This document shows positions 29,071 to 36,656 of a DNA stretch of 64,000 nucleotides, piece after piece; the first letter of the stretch is position 1, and every line of letters starts with the position of its first letter. The notes beneath the pieces were generated by a model that did no database searches, was not told where the DNA came from, and saw nothing but the letters and a program-made list of their open reading frames with translations. The DNA is from JANWXD01 sp035575135 (GTDB taxonomy: Bacteria > Acidobacteriota > Terriglobia > Bryobacterales > Bryobacteraceae): NCBI GenBank assembly GCA_035575135.1, contig DATLYE010000078.1:62001-126000 (forward strand). The letters are read 5' to 3'. Position numbers and translations under genes: made by a program.

Positions 29071-29823
29071 TCACGCTGTCCGCGCCGCTTCCAGCGCGTG
29101 CTCCACGAGAGCTTGCATGCGCCGGTAATGGGAGCCGCCCCAGTAGATCCGCCCGCAGTGCGGGCAGCGGCAGAATTCCGTGTAATGCGCGCGGCTCCGC
29201 GGCGGTACTTTGTCCTCCACTTCCTGGCGCGGCGCGTCTTCGAGTAGCGCATTGCAGCGCAGGCAACGCGCGAACGGCGTTGCAGATCCGGCCAGATCGA
29301 ACCGCCGCAGCACTTCGACCAGCTGCTCGCGCGGGCGGATGTTGCGCACGTAATAGCCGTGGGTCACGGCACTGCGCTTCAGCAGCCCGCGGTCCCGGGT
29401 CAACAGGATGCGGCGCTCTTCAGAAGCCAGGCGCGCCAGTTCGGCATCGGAACAGTTGTCGCCATGCAGTGCGTCGAACCCGAGCATGCGCAGATAGGCT
29501 GCGAGTCTGCCCAAGTGACAGTCCAGAACGAAACGGACCAGGCGGAGCGGCTGAGGCCGAACGCGCGTCACGGCGCTGATGTCGAAGGCTTCAAACACCG
29601 GATAGACGCTCACGCGGTCGCCGTCTTCCACCAAATAGGAAAACTCCACGGGTTGGCCGTTGACCAGCACGAGATCCACTTCCGTGTGCGGCACCCCGGC
29701 GGCTTCAATCAGGTGCTTCACGCTCTGCCGGCCGCTGAAGCAATATTCAAACTCCTGCATCCGCCGCTCGGCCGGAAGAAAGTCGTTGAGCTCGGCGTAG
29801 AAGCGAAAGAAGGCCTTCTTCAC
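29071..29823 (-). CDS. Mut7-C RNase-domain protein with ubiquitin-like N-terminus
   Basis: A 250-residue protein from the GTG at 29823, which overlaps the upstream stop (GTGA). Residues 1-85 form a ubiquitin/ThiS-like fold (VDLVLVNGQPVEFSYLVEDG, DRVSVYP). Residues 95-190 are the Mut7-C PIN-like RNase domain (FVLDCHLGRLAAYLRMLGFD; EERRILLTRDRGLLKR). A zinc ribbon follows with paired cysteines (CLRCNALL and CRCPHCGRIYW). Such fused Mut7-C proteins occur in many bacteria; their RNA targets are unknown. The frame is open upstream, but only inside the neighbouring gene. Confidence 0.88.
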   Translation of the reverse strand: MKKAFFRFYAELNDFLPAERRMQEFEYCFSGRQSVKHLIEAAGVPHTEVDLVLVNGQPVEFSYLVEDGDRVSVYPVFEAFDISAVTRVRPQPLRLVRFVLDCHLGRLAAYLRMLGFDALHGDNCSDAELARLASEERRILLTRDRGLLKRSAVTHGYYVRNIRPREQLVEVLRRFDLAGSATPFARCLRCNALLEDAPRQEVEDKVPPRSRAHYTEFCRCPHCGRIYWGGSHYRRMQALVEHALEAARTA

Positions 29824-31673
29824 AGGACCCGGATTTTCACAAGCGACGGGCGGCTGCGGGACCGGCACACCCGCTGCGTGGCTTTCTGAAAGTCCGATTC
29901 GCGCGCTTCGTGAATGCGCATGAATTTCTGCGGGTTGCGGTCCACGAGGGGAAACCACGAACTCTGGACATGGACCATGATCCGGTGGCCGCGGCGGAAG
30001 ACATGATAGACGTCGGGCAGCACGAATTCCACCCGCGTCACCTTGCCCGGCTCGAACGGTTCGGGCTTTTCGAAGCTGTTGCGGAACTTGCCCCGGAACG
30101 GCTCGCCCCGGACCAACTGCTGGTAGCCGCCCATGCGCACGTTAGCCGGGTTGGGCTCGGGATCCGGATGGTCGTCCGGGTAGACGTCAATCAACTTGAC
30201 GACCCAGTCGGAGTCGGTTCCCGAAGTGGAAACGTACAAAGTCGCGCTCAGCGGACCGGCCACGGCGACATCGCGCTCGAGCGGCTCCGTCACGTAGACC
30301 AGCACATCGGGCCGCGACGAGGCGAAGCGCTGATCGGCCACCATGTACTCGTACGCCATGCCGATCTCGATCGAGCCGATAAAGGGCACCGGCTTGCCGG
30401 GGTCACTGATGTACTCGTCGCAGGCTTCGACTTCGTTTGCCGGTGCCTCGAAAGCCAGCCGCCCGCCTTCGCGCAGGTACAGCGCCTGCTCGCGGGCGGT
30501 TCGGGGCGGCCATGCGTCGTACTTGCGCCACTGATTCGTCCCGGTTTCAAAGACGTAGGCTTCCGGGAGCTTCAGTTCTCCTTTGCCTTTGAGGTAGTGG
30601 TTGAAGAATGGCAGCAGAATCTCGTCGCGGAAGAACTCGCTCGTCTTGGAGCCGAAAGACACGGGGCCGAGCCTGTCGCCGTCCCGGTTCCAGCCTCCGT
30701 GATCCCACGGTCCCATGACCAGCGCGTTCCAGGCTCCCGGACTTTGTTTCTCGATGGCCCGGTAAACGTTGAGGGGCCCGTAAAGATCCTCGGCGTCGAA
30801 CCACCCGCCCACGGTAAGCACAGCGGGCCGGATGTTTTTCAGGTGCGGCAGCAGGTTGCGCGCCTTCCAGAAATCGTCATAGGTGTCGTGCTCGATCAGC
30901 TCGCGCCAAAAGGAGATTTTGCCCTTGAAATGTTTCTCCTCAGCGCCGGAAAGCGGGCCCATGCGGAGGAAGAACTGGTAGCCGTCGGGCGTGCCGTGCT
31001 CGAAAGGAGGCTCGGGTACCGTAGCCGGCTCGGGACGCGGCCGCCCGAACCGCGCCAGGAAGTTGAATGCGTGAGCCAGAAACAGGGCCCCGTTGTGGCG
31101 GAAATCATCTCCGATGAACCAGTCGGCCACGGGGGCGTGCGGGGCCGCGGCTTTCAGCGCCGGGTGAGCGTCGATGGCCGCCATGGCGGCGTAAAAACCG
31201 GGATAGGACGTCCCGTAAATCCCTACACGGCCGTTGTTATTGGGCACATGTTTGATCAGCCACTCGATGGTGTCATAGGCATCGCTCGCCTCATCCACGT
31301 CGCTCGCCGAGCGCTTGACAGGCAGGTACGGGCGCACATGCACGAACTCCCCTTCGGATTCATAACGTCCGCGCACGTCCTGCAAGGCAAAAATGAACCC
31401 TTCCCGCGCGAACTTTTCCGAGGGTCCGAGCCGCTCCGGATAGCTGTCCGCGCCGTAAGGCCGGACGCTGTAGGGCGTCCGCAGCAGCAGAATCGGATAG
31501 GTTTGGGAATCATCCTTGGGCACGTAGACTGCTGTGAAGAGCCGCTTGCCGTCGCGCATGGGAATGCGGAACTCGTACTTGGTGTAATGGCCGCGAAGAT
31601 ACTCGCGTCCCTGGCCCCAGAGCACGGGCACCGCGCAGAGGAGCAGCAGCAGGCGATAGGAAGGTCGCTTCAT
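29820..31673 (-). CDS. secreted CocE/NonD-type X-Pro dipeptidyl-peptidase-like hydrolase
   Basis: A 617-residue alpha/beta hydrolase. The ATG at 31673 begins a signal peptide (MKRPSYRLLLLLCAVPVLWG); an in-frame ATG at 31739 would only extend it. VGIYGTSYPGFYAAMAA holds the nucleophile serine. GGWFDAEDLYGPLNVY carries the acid, and MGPWDHGGWNRDGD the histidine. The C-terminal beta-jelly-roll (PLSATLYVSTSGTDSDWVVK) is typical of X-Pro peptidases and cocaine-esterase relatives. It probably cleaves a peptide or ester outside the cytoplasm. Its stop overlaps the Mut7-C start. Confidence 0.9.
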   Translation of the reverse strand: MKRPSYRLLLLLCAVPVLWGQGREYLRGHYTKYEFRIPMRDGKRLFTAVYVPKDDSQTYPILLLRTPYSVRPYGADSYPERLGPSEKFAREGFIFALQDVRGRYESEGEFVHVRPYLPVKRSASDVDEASDAYDTIEWLIKHVPNNNGRVGIYGTSYPGFYAAMAAIDAHPALKAAAPHAPVADWFIGDDFRHNGALFLAHAFNFLARFGRPRPEPATVPEPPFEHGTPDGYQFFLRMGPLSGAEEKHFKGKISFWRELIEHDTYDDFWKARNLLPHLKNIRPAVLTVGGWFDAEDLYGPLNVYRAIEKQSPGAWNALVMGPWDHGGWNRDGDRLGPVSFGSKTSEFFRDEILLPFFNHYLKGKGELKLPEAYVFETGTNQWRKYDAWPPRTAREQALYLREGGRLAFEAPANEVEACDEYISDPGKPVPFIGSIEIGMAYEYMVADQRFASSRPDVLVYVTEPLERDVAVAGPLSATLYVSTSGTDSDWVVKLIDVYPDDHPDPEPNPANVRMGGYQQLVRGEPFRGKFRNSFEKPEPFEPGKVTRVEFVLPDVYHVFRRGHRIMVHVQSSWFPLVDRNPQKFMRIHEARESDFQKATQRVCRSRSRPSLVKIRVL

Positions 31674-31756
31674 CACCAAGACATCATACAGCGGGCAGGT
31701 TGAGACGCCTTTGGGGCCAGTGGCGGAGTTTGTCGTCACTGCAGTGCGCGGCGCGG

Positions 31757-32035
31757 TTACCGGTCGGTATGGCCGAGCGCCTTGCCCGGCGCGATGTGAT
31801 CCCTGACAAGCTGCTTCAACTCTTTGACATCGGGAAAACCGCCCTGCGCCGCCCGGGACCAGACGGTCGCTCCGTCAATGCGAAGCTCCCACACGCCGCC
31901 GGAGCCCGGAATCAAGGCAATCTCCCCAATTTCCGTTTCAAACGTGCTCAGCAGTTCCTGGGCGACCCAGGCGCTCCGCAACAGCCAACGGCAGCGGGTG
32001 CAGTATTCAATCTCGATGCGCGGCCGGCGGGGCAT
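31757..32035 (-). CDS. SelW/SelT/SelH-family (Rdx) thioredoxin-like protein, Cys form
   Basis: A 92-residue protein from the ATG at 32035. IEIEYCTRCRWLLRSAWVAQ carries C12-T-R-C15, the position where selenoprotein W relatives have CxxU, so this is the cysteine version. The rest (IALIPGSGGVWELRIDGATV and FPDVKELKQLVRDHI) matches the Rdx family. Role is presumably thiol redox, target unknown. It follows the conserved hypothetical gene on the same strand after 7 bases. Confidence 0.88.
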   Translation of the reverse strand: MPRRPRIEIEYCTRCRWLLRSAWVAQELLSTFETEIGEIALIPGSGGVWELRIDGATVWSRAAQGGFPDVKELKQLVRDHIAPGKALGHTDR

Positions 32036-32042
32036 GGCGGGT

Positions 32043-33320
32043 TCACTGCGGAGGGTATGGAGCCGGAGTGAGCCCAGGCTCGGTGCGCCAGCGCATGCGC
32101 AGTCCCCGGCGGATGCGAGGCTGCCTGGCATCCCAGTGCAGTACCCCGCGCCCTTCTTGTCGCTCGCGGACGAGGATATCCAGCCGGGGAACGCGCCGGT
32201 GCCGGTCGAAGGTGGGGTCCAGCGTCCTGGCCTGGCGGATCAGCCCGGCGGCGGGTGCGACGTCTTCCAGCGTGGCGGCGAATTCGAGGCGGCCGGCCGG
32301 TGTCTCCAACACGTCAAACTCCAGCCCCACGACGTAATGCGGGTAGGGCATCGAGTTTTTCTCCAGGCGCACCAGCCGGCCCAGCACAGCAGCTCCTTGA
32401 GGAGCCAGCAGCTGTCCTTGGTGGACGAGCTGGCGCCCCAGCACGGCGCGGACTTCGTCTCCCAGCGCGGCGGTCTCCAGGTCCACCGTCGAGTCCAGCA
32501 CCAGTTCCAAAAGCAGGCGTGGGGGTAGGGCCGAGGGTCGTGCAACCGGCGCCGTCTCCGGGCCTGCGTCGAACCTCAGGCTGGCTTCCGCCGTGTACTG
32601 GCGGCAGTTCGTCAGCCGGCGCCGGTTCCGGTATTCGTTGCCCAGGACGCCGAGCATGGTGAACTCCGAGGAGGCGGGCAACAGATACTCCGAGCGGCCG
32701 ATCGTCACGCGCTGGTACTCCATGACGTCGCTCGTGCGCGCCAGGCGCAGCTCGTCGGGGATGTCCTCGGCATGCACCTCCAGCCGCAGCAAGTCCAGCG
32801 TTTCGGCGTCCACCCAGAAGGAGCCGTGGAACCCGACGACTGCCTGGTAGGGTGGGACGCGGACGCGATAGCGGCTGTGCTCGCGCGGAACAACGTAATC
32901 AAAGCGAAAGGTCCGTTTTCCTTTCCATTCTTCTTCACCGCGATAGGTGAACTCCGCGGCGCCCGAAAGAAAAACGTTCGCGGCGTGTACTGCAAACGCC
33001 CCCGTGCCCACCACGCCGCTGCCGATCAGGTCCGCCAGTTCTTTTTCTTCAAACCGGCGGGCGCCGCGCCAGGAAAAGATCTCTTTGCCTCCCGCAAAAC
33101 CGACCTCGAGGCGCAGCATGTCGAGGGCTTTGAATTCCGAGCGCTGCGAATCCCGCGCCCACCGCTCCACGGTCTCCTGGCAGACGTAATCGGGGGCCCG
33201 GGAAAGGTTGTCCCGCATCCGTGCCCGAACCCGCTCCAGTAACTCGCCGGCGCCGTCCTCGGCCAGCGCGCACAGGGGCAGCCCGGCAGCCCAGAGAGCG
33301 CAGCCGAGCCTGCGCACCAT
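32043..33320 (-). CDS. secreted conserved hypothetical protein
   Basis: About 425 residues from the ATG at 33320, which starts a signal peptide (MVRRLGCALWAAGLPLCALA). I recognise no named domain. The N-terminal half has alternating beta-rich segments (FRFDYVVPREHSRYRVRVPP; GFHGSFWVDAETLDLLRLEV) resembling outer-membrane lipoprotein-sorting folds, but the match is weak. The C-terminal half (LGRQLVHQGQLLAPQGAAVL) looks like a small beta barrel. Cys58 (YVCQE) and Cys252 (TNCRQ) could form a disulphide. Similar proteins are frequent in Acidobacteria (my recollection, not checked). Confidence 0.6.
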   Translation of the reverse strand: MVRRLGCALWAAGLPLCALAEDGAGELLERVRARMRDNLSRAPDYVCQETVERWARDSQRSEFKALDMLRLEVGFAGGKEIFSWRGARRFEEKELADLIGSGVVGTGAFAVHAANVFLSGAAEFTYRGEEEWKGKRTFRFDYVVPREHSRYRVRVPPYQAVVGFHGSFWVDAETLDLLRLEVHAEDIPDELRLARTSDVMEYQRVTIGRSEYLLPASSEFTMLGVLGNEYRNRRRLTNCRQYTAEASLRFDAGPETAPVARPSALPPRLLLELVLDSTVDLETAALGDEVRAVLGRQLVHQGQLLAPQGAAVLGRLVRLEKNSMPYPHYVVGLEFDVLETPAGRLEFAATLEDVAPAAGLIRQARTLDPTFDRHRRVPRLDILVRERQEGRGVLHWDARQPRIRRGLRMRWRTEPGLTPAPYPPQ

Positions 33321-33327
33321 GCCTGCG

Positions 33328-33333
33328 ATTATA
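33328..33333 (-). promoter_or_regulatory. consensus -10 box, possibly leaderless start
   Basis: The minus strand reads TATAAT here, a perfect -10 hexamer, and its last base is 8 bases before the ATG at 33320. Transcription would begin at or next to the start codon, giving a leaderless mRNA. No good -35 box is present. Confidence 0.35.
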
Positions 33334-33411
33334 CGGCAAACTGCGCCATGCACTGCCGGGCCGCTCCCCTACCCATCCGGCCTCCCGGGCGTTGCTATCC
33401 TACCGGATGAT

Positions 33412-33996
33412 ATGGCACTGACAGAATCCACGATGTTGCTCGAACTGGGCGCCCCGGCCCCGGACTTCCGGCTGCCGGATGTCGTGTCGGGAAAGATCAT
33501 TTCGCTTGACACGTTCCGGGATAAGAAGGCTCTGGTCGTGATGTTCATCTGCCGCCATTGCCCCTACGTCCAGCACGTCAGAGAGGAGCTGGCGCGGCTG
33601 GGACGCGACTACGCGAGCAAGTCCGTCGGCATCGTCGCGATCTCTTCAAACGACGCCACTCAGTACCCTGACGACCGTCCGGAGAAGCTACGGGCCATGG
33701 CGGAGGAGCTAGGCTTTAACTTCCCCCTCTGCTATGACGAGACCCAGGAAGTGGCCAAAGCCTACGCAGCCGCCTGCACACCGGACTTCTACGTCTTCGA
33801 CCAGGATCGGAAGCTTGTCTATCGCGGGCAGCTCGACGACAGCCGGCCCGGAAACGGCATCCCAGTGACGGGCAAGGACCTGCGTGCCGCGATTGACGCC
33901 GTGCTAGAGGGGCGGCCCGTTCCCGGCCGGCAAAAGCCGAGCTTGGGGTGCAACATCAAGTGGAAGCCGGGCAACGAGCCACCGTATTTCCGCTGA
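33412..33996 (+). CDS. thioredoxin-like redoxin (AhpC/TSA family)
   Basis: A 194-residue protein from the ATG at 33412; the longer open frame upstream runs through the divergent promoter region and lacks homology. LGAPAPDFRLPDVVSGKIIS is the peroxiredoxin-like N-terminus. VVMFICRHCPYVQHVREEL carries the C47-R-H-C50 redox pair. CTPDFYVFDQDRKLVYRGQL holds the cis-proline segment. The C-terminal PSLGCNIKWKPGNEP is typical of this subgroup. There is no signal peptide, so it acts in the cytoplasm. The electron donor is unknown. Confidence 0.9.
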   Translation: MALTESTMLLELGAPAPDFRLPDVVSGKIISLDTFRDKKALVVMFICRHCPYVQHVREELARLGRDYASKSVGIVAISSNDATQYPDDRPEKLRAMAEELGFNFPLCYDETQEVAKAYAAACTPDFYVFDQDRKLVYRGQLDDSRPGNGIPVTGKDLRAAIDAVLEGRPVPGRQKPSLGCNIKWKPGNEPPYFR

Positions 33997-34016
33997 GCGA
34001 TCGCAGTAATCTGGAT

Positions 34017-34045
34017 ATTCCCGATCGGGAATTGTATGATACAAT
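34017..34045. promoter_or_regulatory. two abutting perfect palindromes, probable operator/promoter
   Basis: ATTCCCGATCGGGAAT (34017-34032) is a perfect 16-base palindrome. It shares two bases with ATTGTATGATACAAT (34031-34045), a perfect 7+1+7 palindrome. The second contains -10-like hexamers (TATGAT 34035-34040; TACAAT 34040-34045). The sites lie 25-53 bases before the DUF2061 start. The second has the outline of a GntR/FadR-type operator (TGTAnnnTACA). Confidence 0.55.
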
Positions 34046-34069
34046 GCTCCAAGGTCACTCTTTTGGCCG

Positions 34070-34291
34070 ATGGAGTCGCACAGCCGCAGCATCGCCAAAG
34101 CCGTCAGCTACCGGCTCCTGGGTTCCGGCACGACCATGTTCGTCTGCTATCTTCTGAGCCGGGATGTGACCTTGTCCGTGAGCGCCGGACTGTTGGACAC
34201 GCTTTTCAAGACAGGCCTATACTTCCTGCACGAGCGCCTGTGGAATCACATTCCTTACGGGCGGCGCAAACCGCCCGAGTATGAAATCTGA
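34070..34291 (+). CDS. DUF2061 small membrane protein
   Basis: A 73-residue protein matching DUF2061: RSIAKAVSYRLLGSGTTMFV, CYLLSRDVTLSVSAGLLDTL, then FKTGLYFLHERLWNHIPYGR. Two transmembrane segments are predicted (about 17-35 and 38-55). Some DUF2061 proteins sit with sulfur-assimilation genes, but no such context exists here. Upstream are two abutting perfect palindromes that may control it. Its stop is 3 bases from the end of the convergent STAS gene. Confidence 0.9.
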   Translation: MESHSRSIAKAVSYRLLGSGTTMFVCYLLSRDVTLSVSAGLLDTLFKTGLYFLHERLWNHIPYGRRKPPEYEI

Positions 34292-34294
34292 CGG

Positions 34295-34651
34295 TTAGTC
34301 CGACTGGCCCAGTCCTGCCGCGGCGCTGTCCACGTCGCTGTAGAACGGGAATACGGTATCCAGACGTGTGACGCGGAAGCCGTCCCGGACGGCGCCGGGG
34401 GCGGCGACCATATGCATTCTGCCGCCCGCACGCCGGACCCGGTTGAAGCTGGCGATGAAACGGCCGATGCCCGTGCTGTCGATATGAGTGACGCCCTGCA
34501 GATCGAAAATAAAGTCGCGCACACCCCGCTCGAGCGCCTGCTCGACGACAGCTTCGATGCGTTCGCTTTCGGGGCCGAGCATGACCCGGCCCGCCAGGCT
34601 GATCACGAGCACACCGGGGCGGTATTCCCTCTGCTGGATCTCAAGCGACAT
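34295..34651 (-). CDS. STAS-domain anti-sigma-factor antagonist
   Basis: A 118-residue STAS protein from the ATG at 34651; a TTG at 34660 would add three residues. YRPGVLVISLAGRVMLGPES is the first strand region. FIFDLQGVTHIDSTGIGRFI holds the DST loop, where the serine is the usual phosphorylation site. It would bind an anti-sigma factor kinase and release a sigma factor or a phosphatase-controlled partner. No kinase (RsbW-like) or phosphatase gene lies nearby, so its partner is elsewhere. Confidence 0.88.
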   Translation of the reverse strand: MSLEIQQREYRPGVLVISLAGRVMLGPESERIEAVVEQALERGVRDFIFDLQGVTHIDSTGIGRFIASFNRVRRAGGRMHMVAAPGAVRDGFRVTRLDTVFPFYSDVDSAAAGLGQSD

Positions 34652-34722
34652 GGCACCCAAGCGGCAAGCCTACCCCTTCGGGGTTGGCGGTTGCAAGTTC
34701 TGCGGTCCGCTGGCGGAGTACA

Positions 34723-35430
34723 ATGAAGCGCATCCTGCTGGCGTGGAGCAGCGGCAAAGACAGCGCCTGGGCGCTGCACGTGTTGCGGCAGCAGCCGGGC
34801 GTCAGCGTCGTGGGCCTGCTGACGACCTTTAACGAGGCCGCCGGAAGGGTCAGCATGCACGCGGTTCGGCGCGAGCTGGTGGAGGCTCAGGCGGCGGCGG
34901 CCGGCTTGCCGCTCTGGCCGGTCTTGCTGCCATGGCCCTGCTCCAACCAGGACTACGAAGACCGCATGCGCGCCGTCTGCACGCAGGCTCGGCTGGACGG
35001 TGTTCAGACGATTGCCTTCGGCGACCTGTTCCTGGAGGATGTCCGCCAGTACCGCGAACGCCAGCTTTCCGGATCCGGTCTTGAGCCTTTGTTCCCTTTG
35101 TGGCAGCGGGACACTGCCGCGCTGGCGCGGGAGATGCTCGATGCAGGCCTGAAGGCAAAGGTCACCTGCATCGACCCGCGCAAGCTGGCCCCCTGTTGGG
35201 CCGGGCGGGAGTTCGACACGGAGTTTCTGGCAGCGCTGCCGGAGCAAGTAGACCCTTGTGGTGAGCGTGGTGAATTTCACACTTTCGCTTATGCCGGTCC
35301 CATGTTCGCTCGGACGATCGCTGTGAGCACCGGTGCGGTCGTCGAACGCGACGGCTTCGTTTTTGCCGACCTGATTCCGGAGTGTGATGAGCGGCGGACG
35401 GCTGCCCAACGTTCTCGGCCAACCGACTAG
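34723..35430 (+). CDS. PP-loop ATPase, diphthine-ammonia ligase-like (DUF71)
   Basis: A 235-residue adenine nucleotide alpha-hydrolase. LLAWSSGKDSAWALHVLRQQ is the PP-loop that activates a carbonyl with ATP. LLTTFNEAAGRVSMHAVRRE and VTCIDPRKLAP follow the Dph6/DUF71 pattern, and GERGEFHTFAYAGPMF is the conserved C-terminal active-site motif. Bacteria lack diphthamide, so the substrate is not diphthine and remains unknown. I use the ATG at 34723 (MKRILLAWSS). Convergent with the DUF1080 gene, 5 bases apart. Confidence 0.88.
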   Translation: MKRILLAWSSGKDSAWALHVLRQQPGVSVVGLLTTFNEAAGRVSMHAVRRELVEAQAAAAGLPLWPVLLPWPCSNQDYEDRMRAVCTQARLDGVQTIAFGDLFLEDVRQYRERQLSGSGLEPLFPLWQRDTAALAREMLDAGLKAKVTCIDPRKLAPCWAGREFDTEFLAALPEQVDPCGERGEFHTFAYAGPMFARTIAVSTGAVVERDGFVFADLIPECDERRTAAQRSRPTD

Positions 35431-35435
35431 CGAGG

Positions 35436-36656
35436 CTACAGCCTCTTGATGCGGATGTGCTTGTACTCGGTCCACCAGCCTGGACGGTGGGCCTGAAGTT
35501 CGATGTAGCCTTCCTCGAGGTTCTCCAGCCGGTCGTATTCGAGCACGGTTTCGCCGTTGATCCGCACCAGGCAGAAGCGATCCTTCACGACCAGCTGCAT
35601 CAGAAACCATTTTTCGTCTTCGATGCGGGGATACACGGCGCGCTTGTAATGGTAAAGCGAGCCGGTGGGGAAGTGCGCTTCCTCTACGTTATGCAACTGG
35701 ATTTCGTAGTTGCGGCCGCGCGTCCCTTTGCCCTCGGAGCGAAACACGACGCCGCCGTTGTGGGCCCTGGGCGCGCGCACATACAGGTGCAGCTCGAAAT
35801 CGCGGTACTTCGCCTTGGTGGCCAGGTGGCCGGCGCCATCCAGGCGCAGTACGCCGCCGAGCGTTTCCACGCGGGGTTTGCCCTCCGAGACGAACCACTT
35901 TTCGATGTCGGCCTGCGTCTCATACAGCGGCTCCCAGGTTTCCCGGGAGGGCAACTGGCGGATGCGGAGGTTGCGAAACCGCGCCGCAGCCGCCACGGCC
36001 GGAAATCCGAGGTAACCGTGGCGAAGCCGGTAGCGTAGCTCCGGAACGCTTTCGACGTCCAGATCCTGAACCTGCTCGCCGTTGAACCAGACTTGGAGGC
36101 GCGGCCAGTCCATAAGGATCCGGAACGGGTTCCATTCGCCCGGCCGCACGCTCACCAGACGCGGCGGAATCAGCGGAAAGATCGCGCCTGCCGACTGGGG
36201 CGTCGGCGTCTCCTCGCGCTGATGAAAGACCTTGATGCCGAAACCCGTCCAGCCGGGACGCCCGTGTTCGGCGGCGTGGAAATAGATGCAGGAGTCCGTC
36301 CAGCCCTTCAGCAGGAACTCGCCGCGGTAGTCGAAGTTCTCGTACTGGCTGCGGGACCGCAGCCACGTGGGCGAGCTGGCGCCCGGGTGGGCCACAATTG
36401 CGCCGTCCTCGATATAGAACGCGGATTCCGGGCCTTCTTCGATGACCCAGCCGCTCAGGGTTGTGCCGTCCAGAAGCGGCGTGAAGCCCTCTTCGGCGCC
36501 CGCTCCGAGACAAGGCAAAGCGGCTGCGCCGGCCAGAAAGGCCCTGCGCGTGATTCCGCCGACTTGTGCGGTTGCGCTCTCAATGCGCCCGGTTCTCGTG
36601 GCGCTGACTCTCGGGCTGGACGCAGCAGCCGTTTTCGTAAATCGGACAGTTGACAT
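35436..36656 (-). CDS. secreted DUF1080 (3-keto-disaccharide hydrolase-like) protein
   Basis: Up to 406 residues with two DUF1080 laminin-G-like domains (GFTPLLDGTTLSGWVIEEGP, near residues 57-76; and GVVFRSEGKGTRGRNYEIQL, near 298). ITRRAFLAGAAALPCLGAGA is a twin-arginine signal, so the protein is exported folded. DUF1080 enzymes act on oxidised disaccharides or other glycans. The start is uncertain: the only canonical codon is the ATG at 36656, overlapping the upstream transporter by 77 bases. An ATT at 36584 overlapping that gene's stop would give a compact Tat signal. Confidence 0.82.
   Translation of the reverse strand: MSTVRFTKTAAASSPRVSATRTGRIESATAQVGGITRRAFLAGAAALPCLGAGAEEGFTPLLDGTTLSGWVIEEGPESAFYIEDGAIVAHPGASSPTWLRSRSQYENFDYRGEFLLKGWTDSCIYFHAAEHGRPGWTGFGIKVFHQREETPTPQSAGAIFPLIPPRLVSVRPGEWNPFRILMDWPRLQVWFNGEQVQDLDVESVPELRYRLRHGYLGFPAVAAAARFRNLRIRQLPSRETWEPLYETQADIEKWFVSEGKPRVETLGGVLRLDGAGHLATKAKYRDFELHLYVRAPRAHNGGVVFRSEGKGTRGRNYEIQLHNVEEAHFPTGSLYHYKRAVYPRIEDEKWFLMQLVVKDRFCLVRINGETVLEYDRLENLEEGYIELQAHRPGWWTEYKHIRIKRL

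Noticed and set aside
29910..31703. 597-codon open frame antisense to the CocE-type hydrolase
   Set aside because: Same type of shadow; the sense strand encodes complete catalytic motifs.
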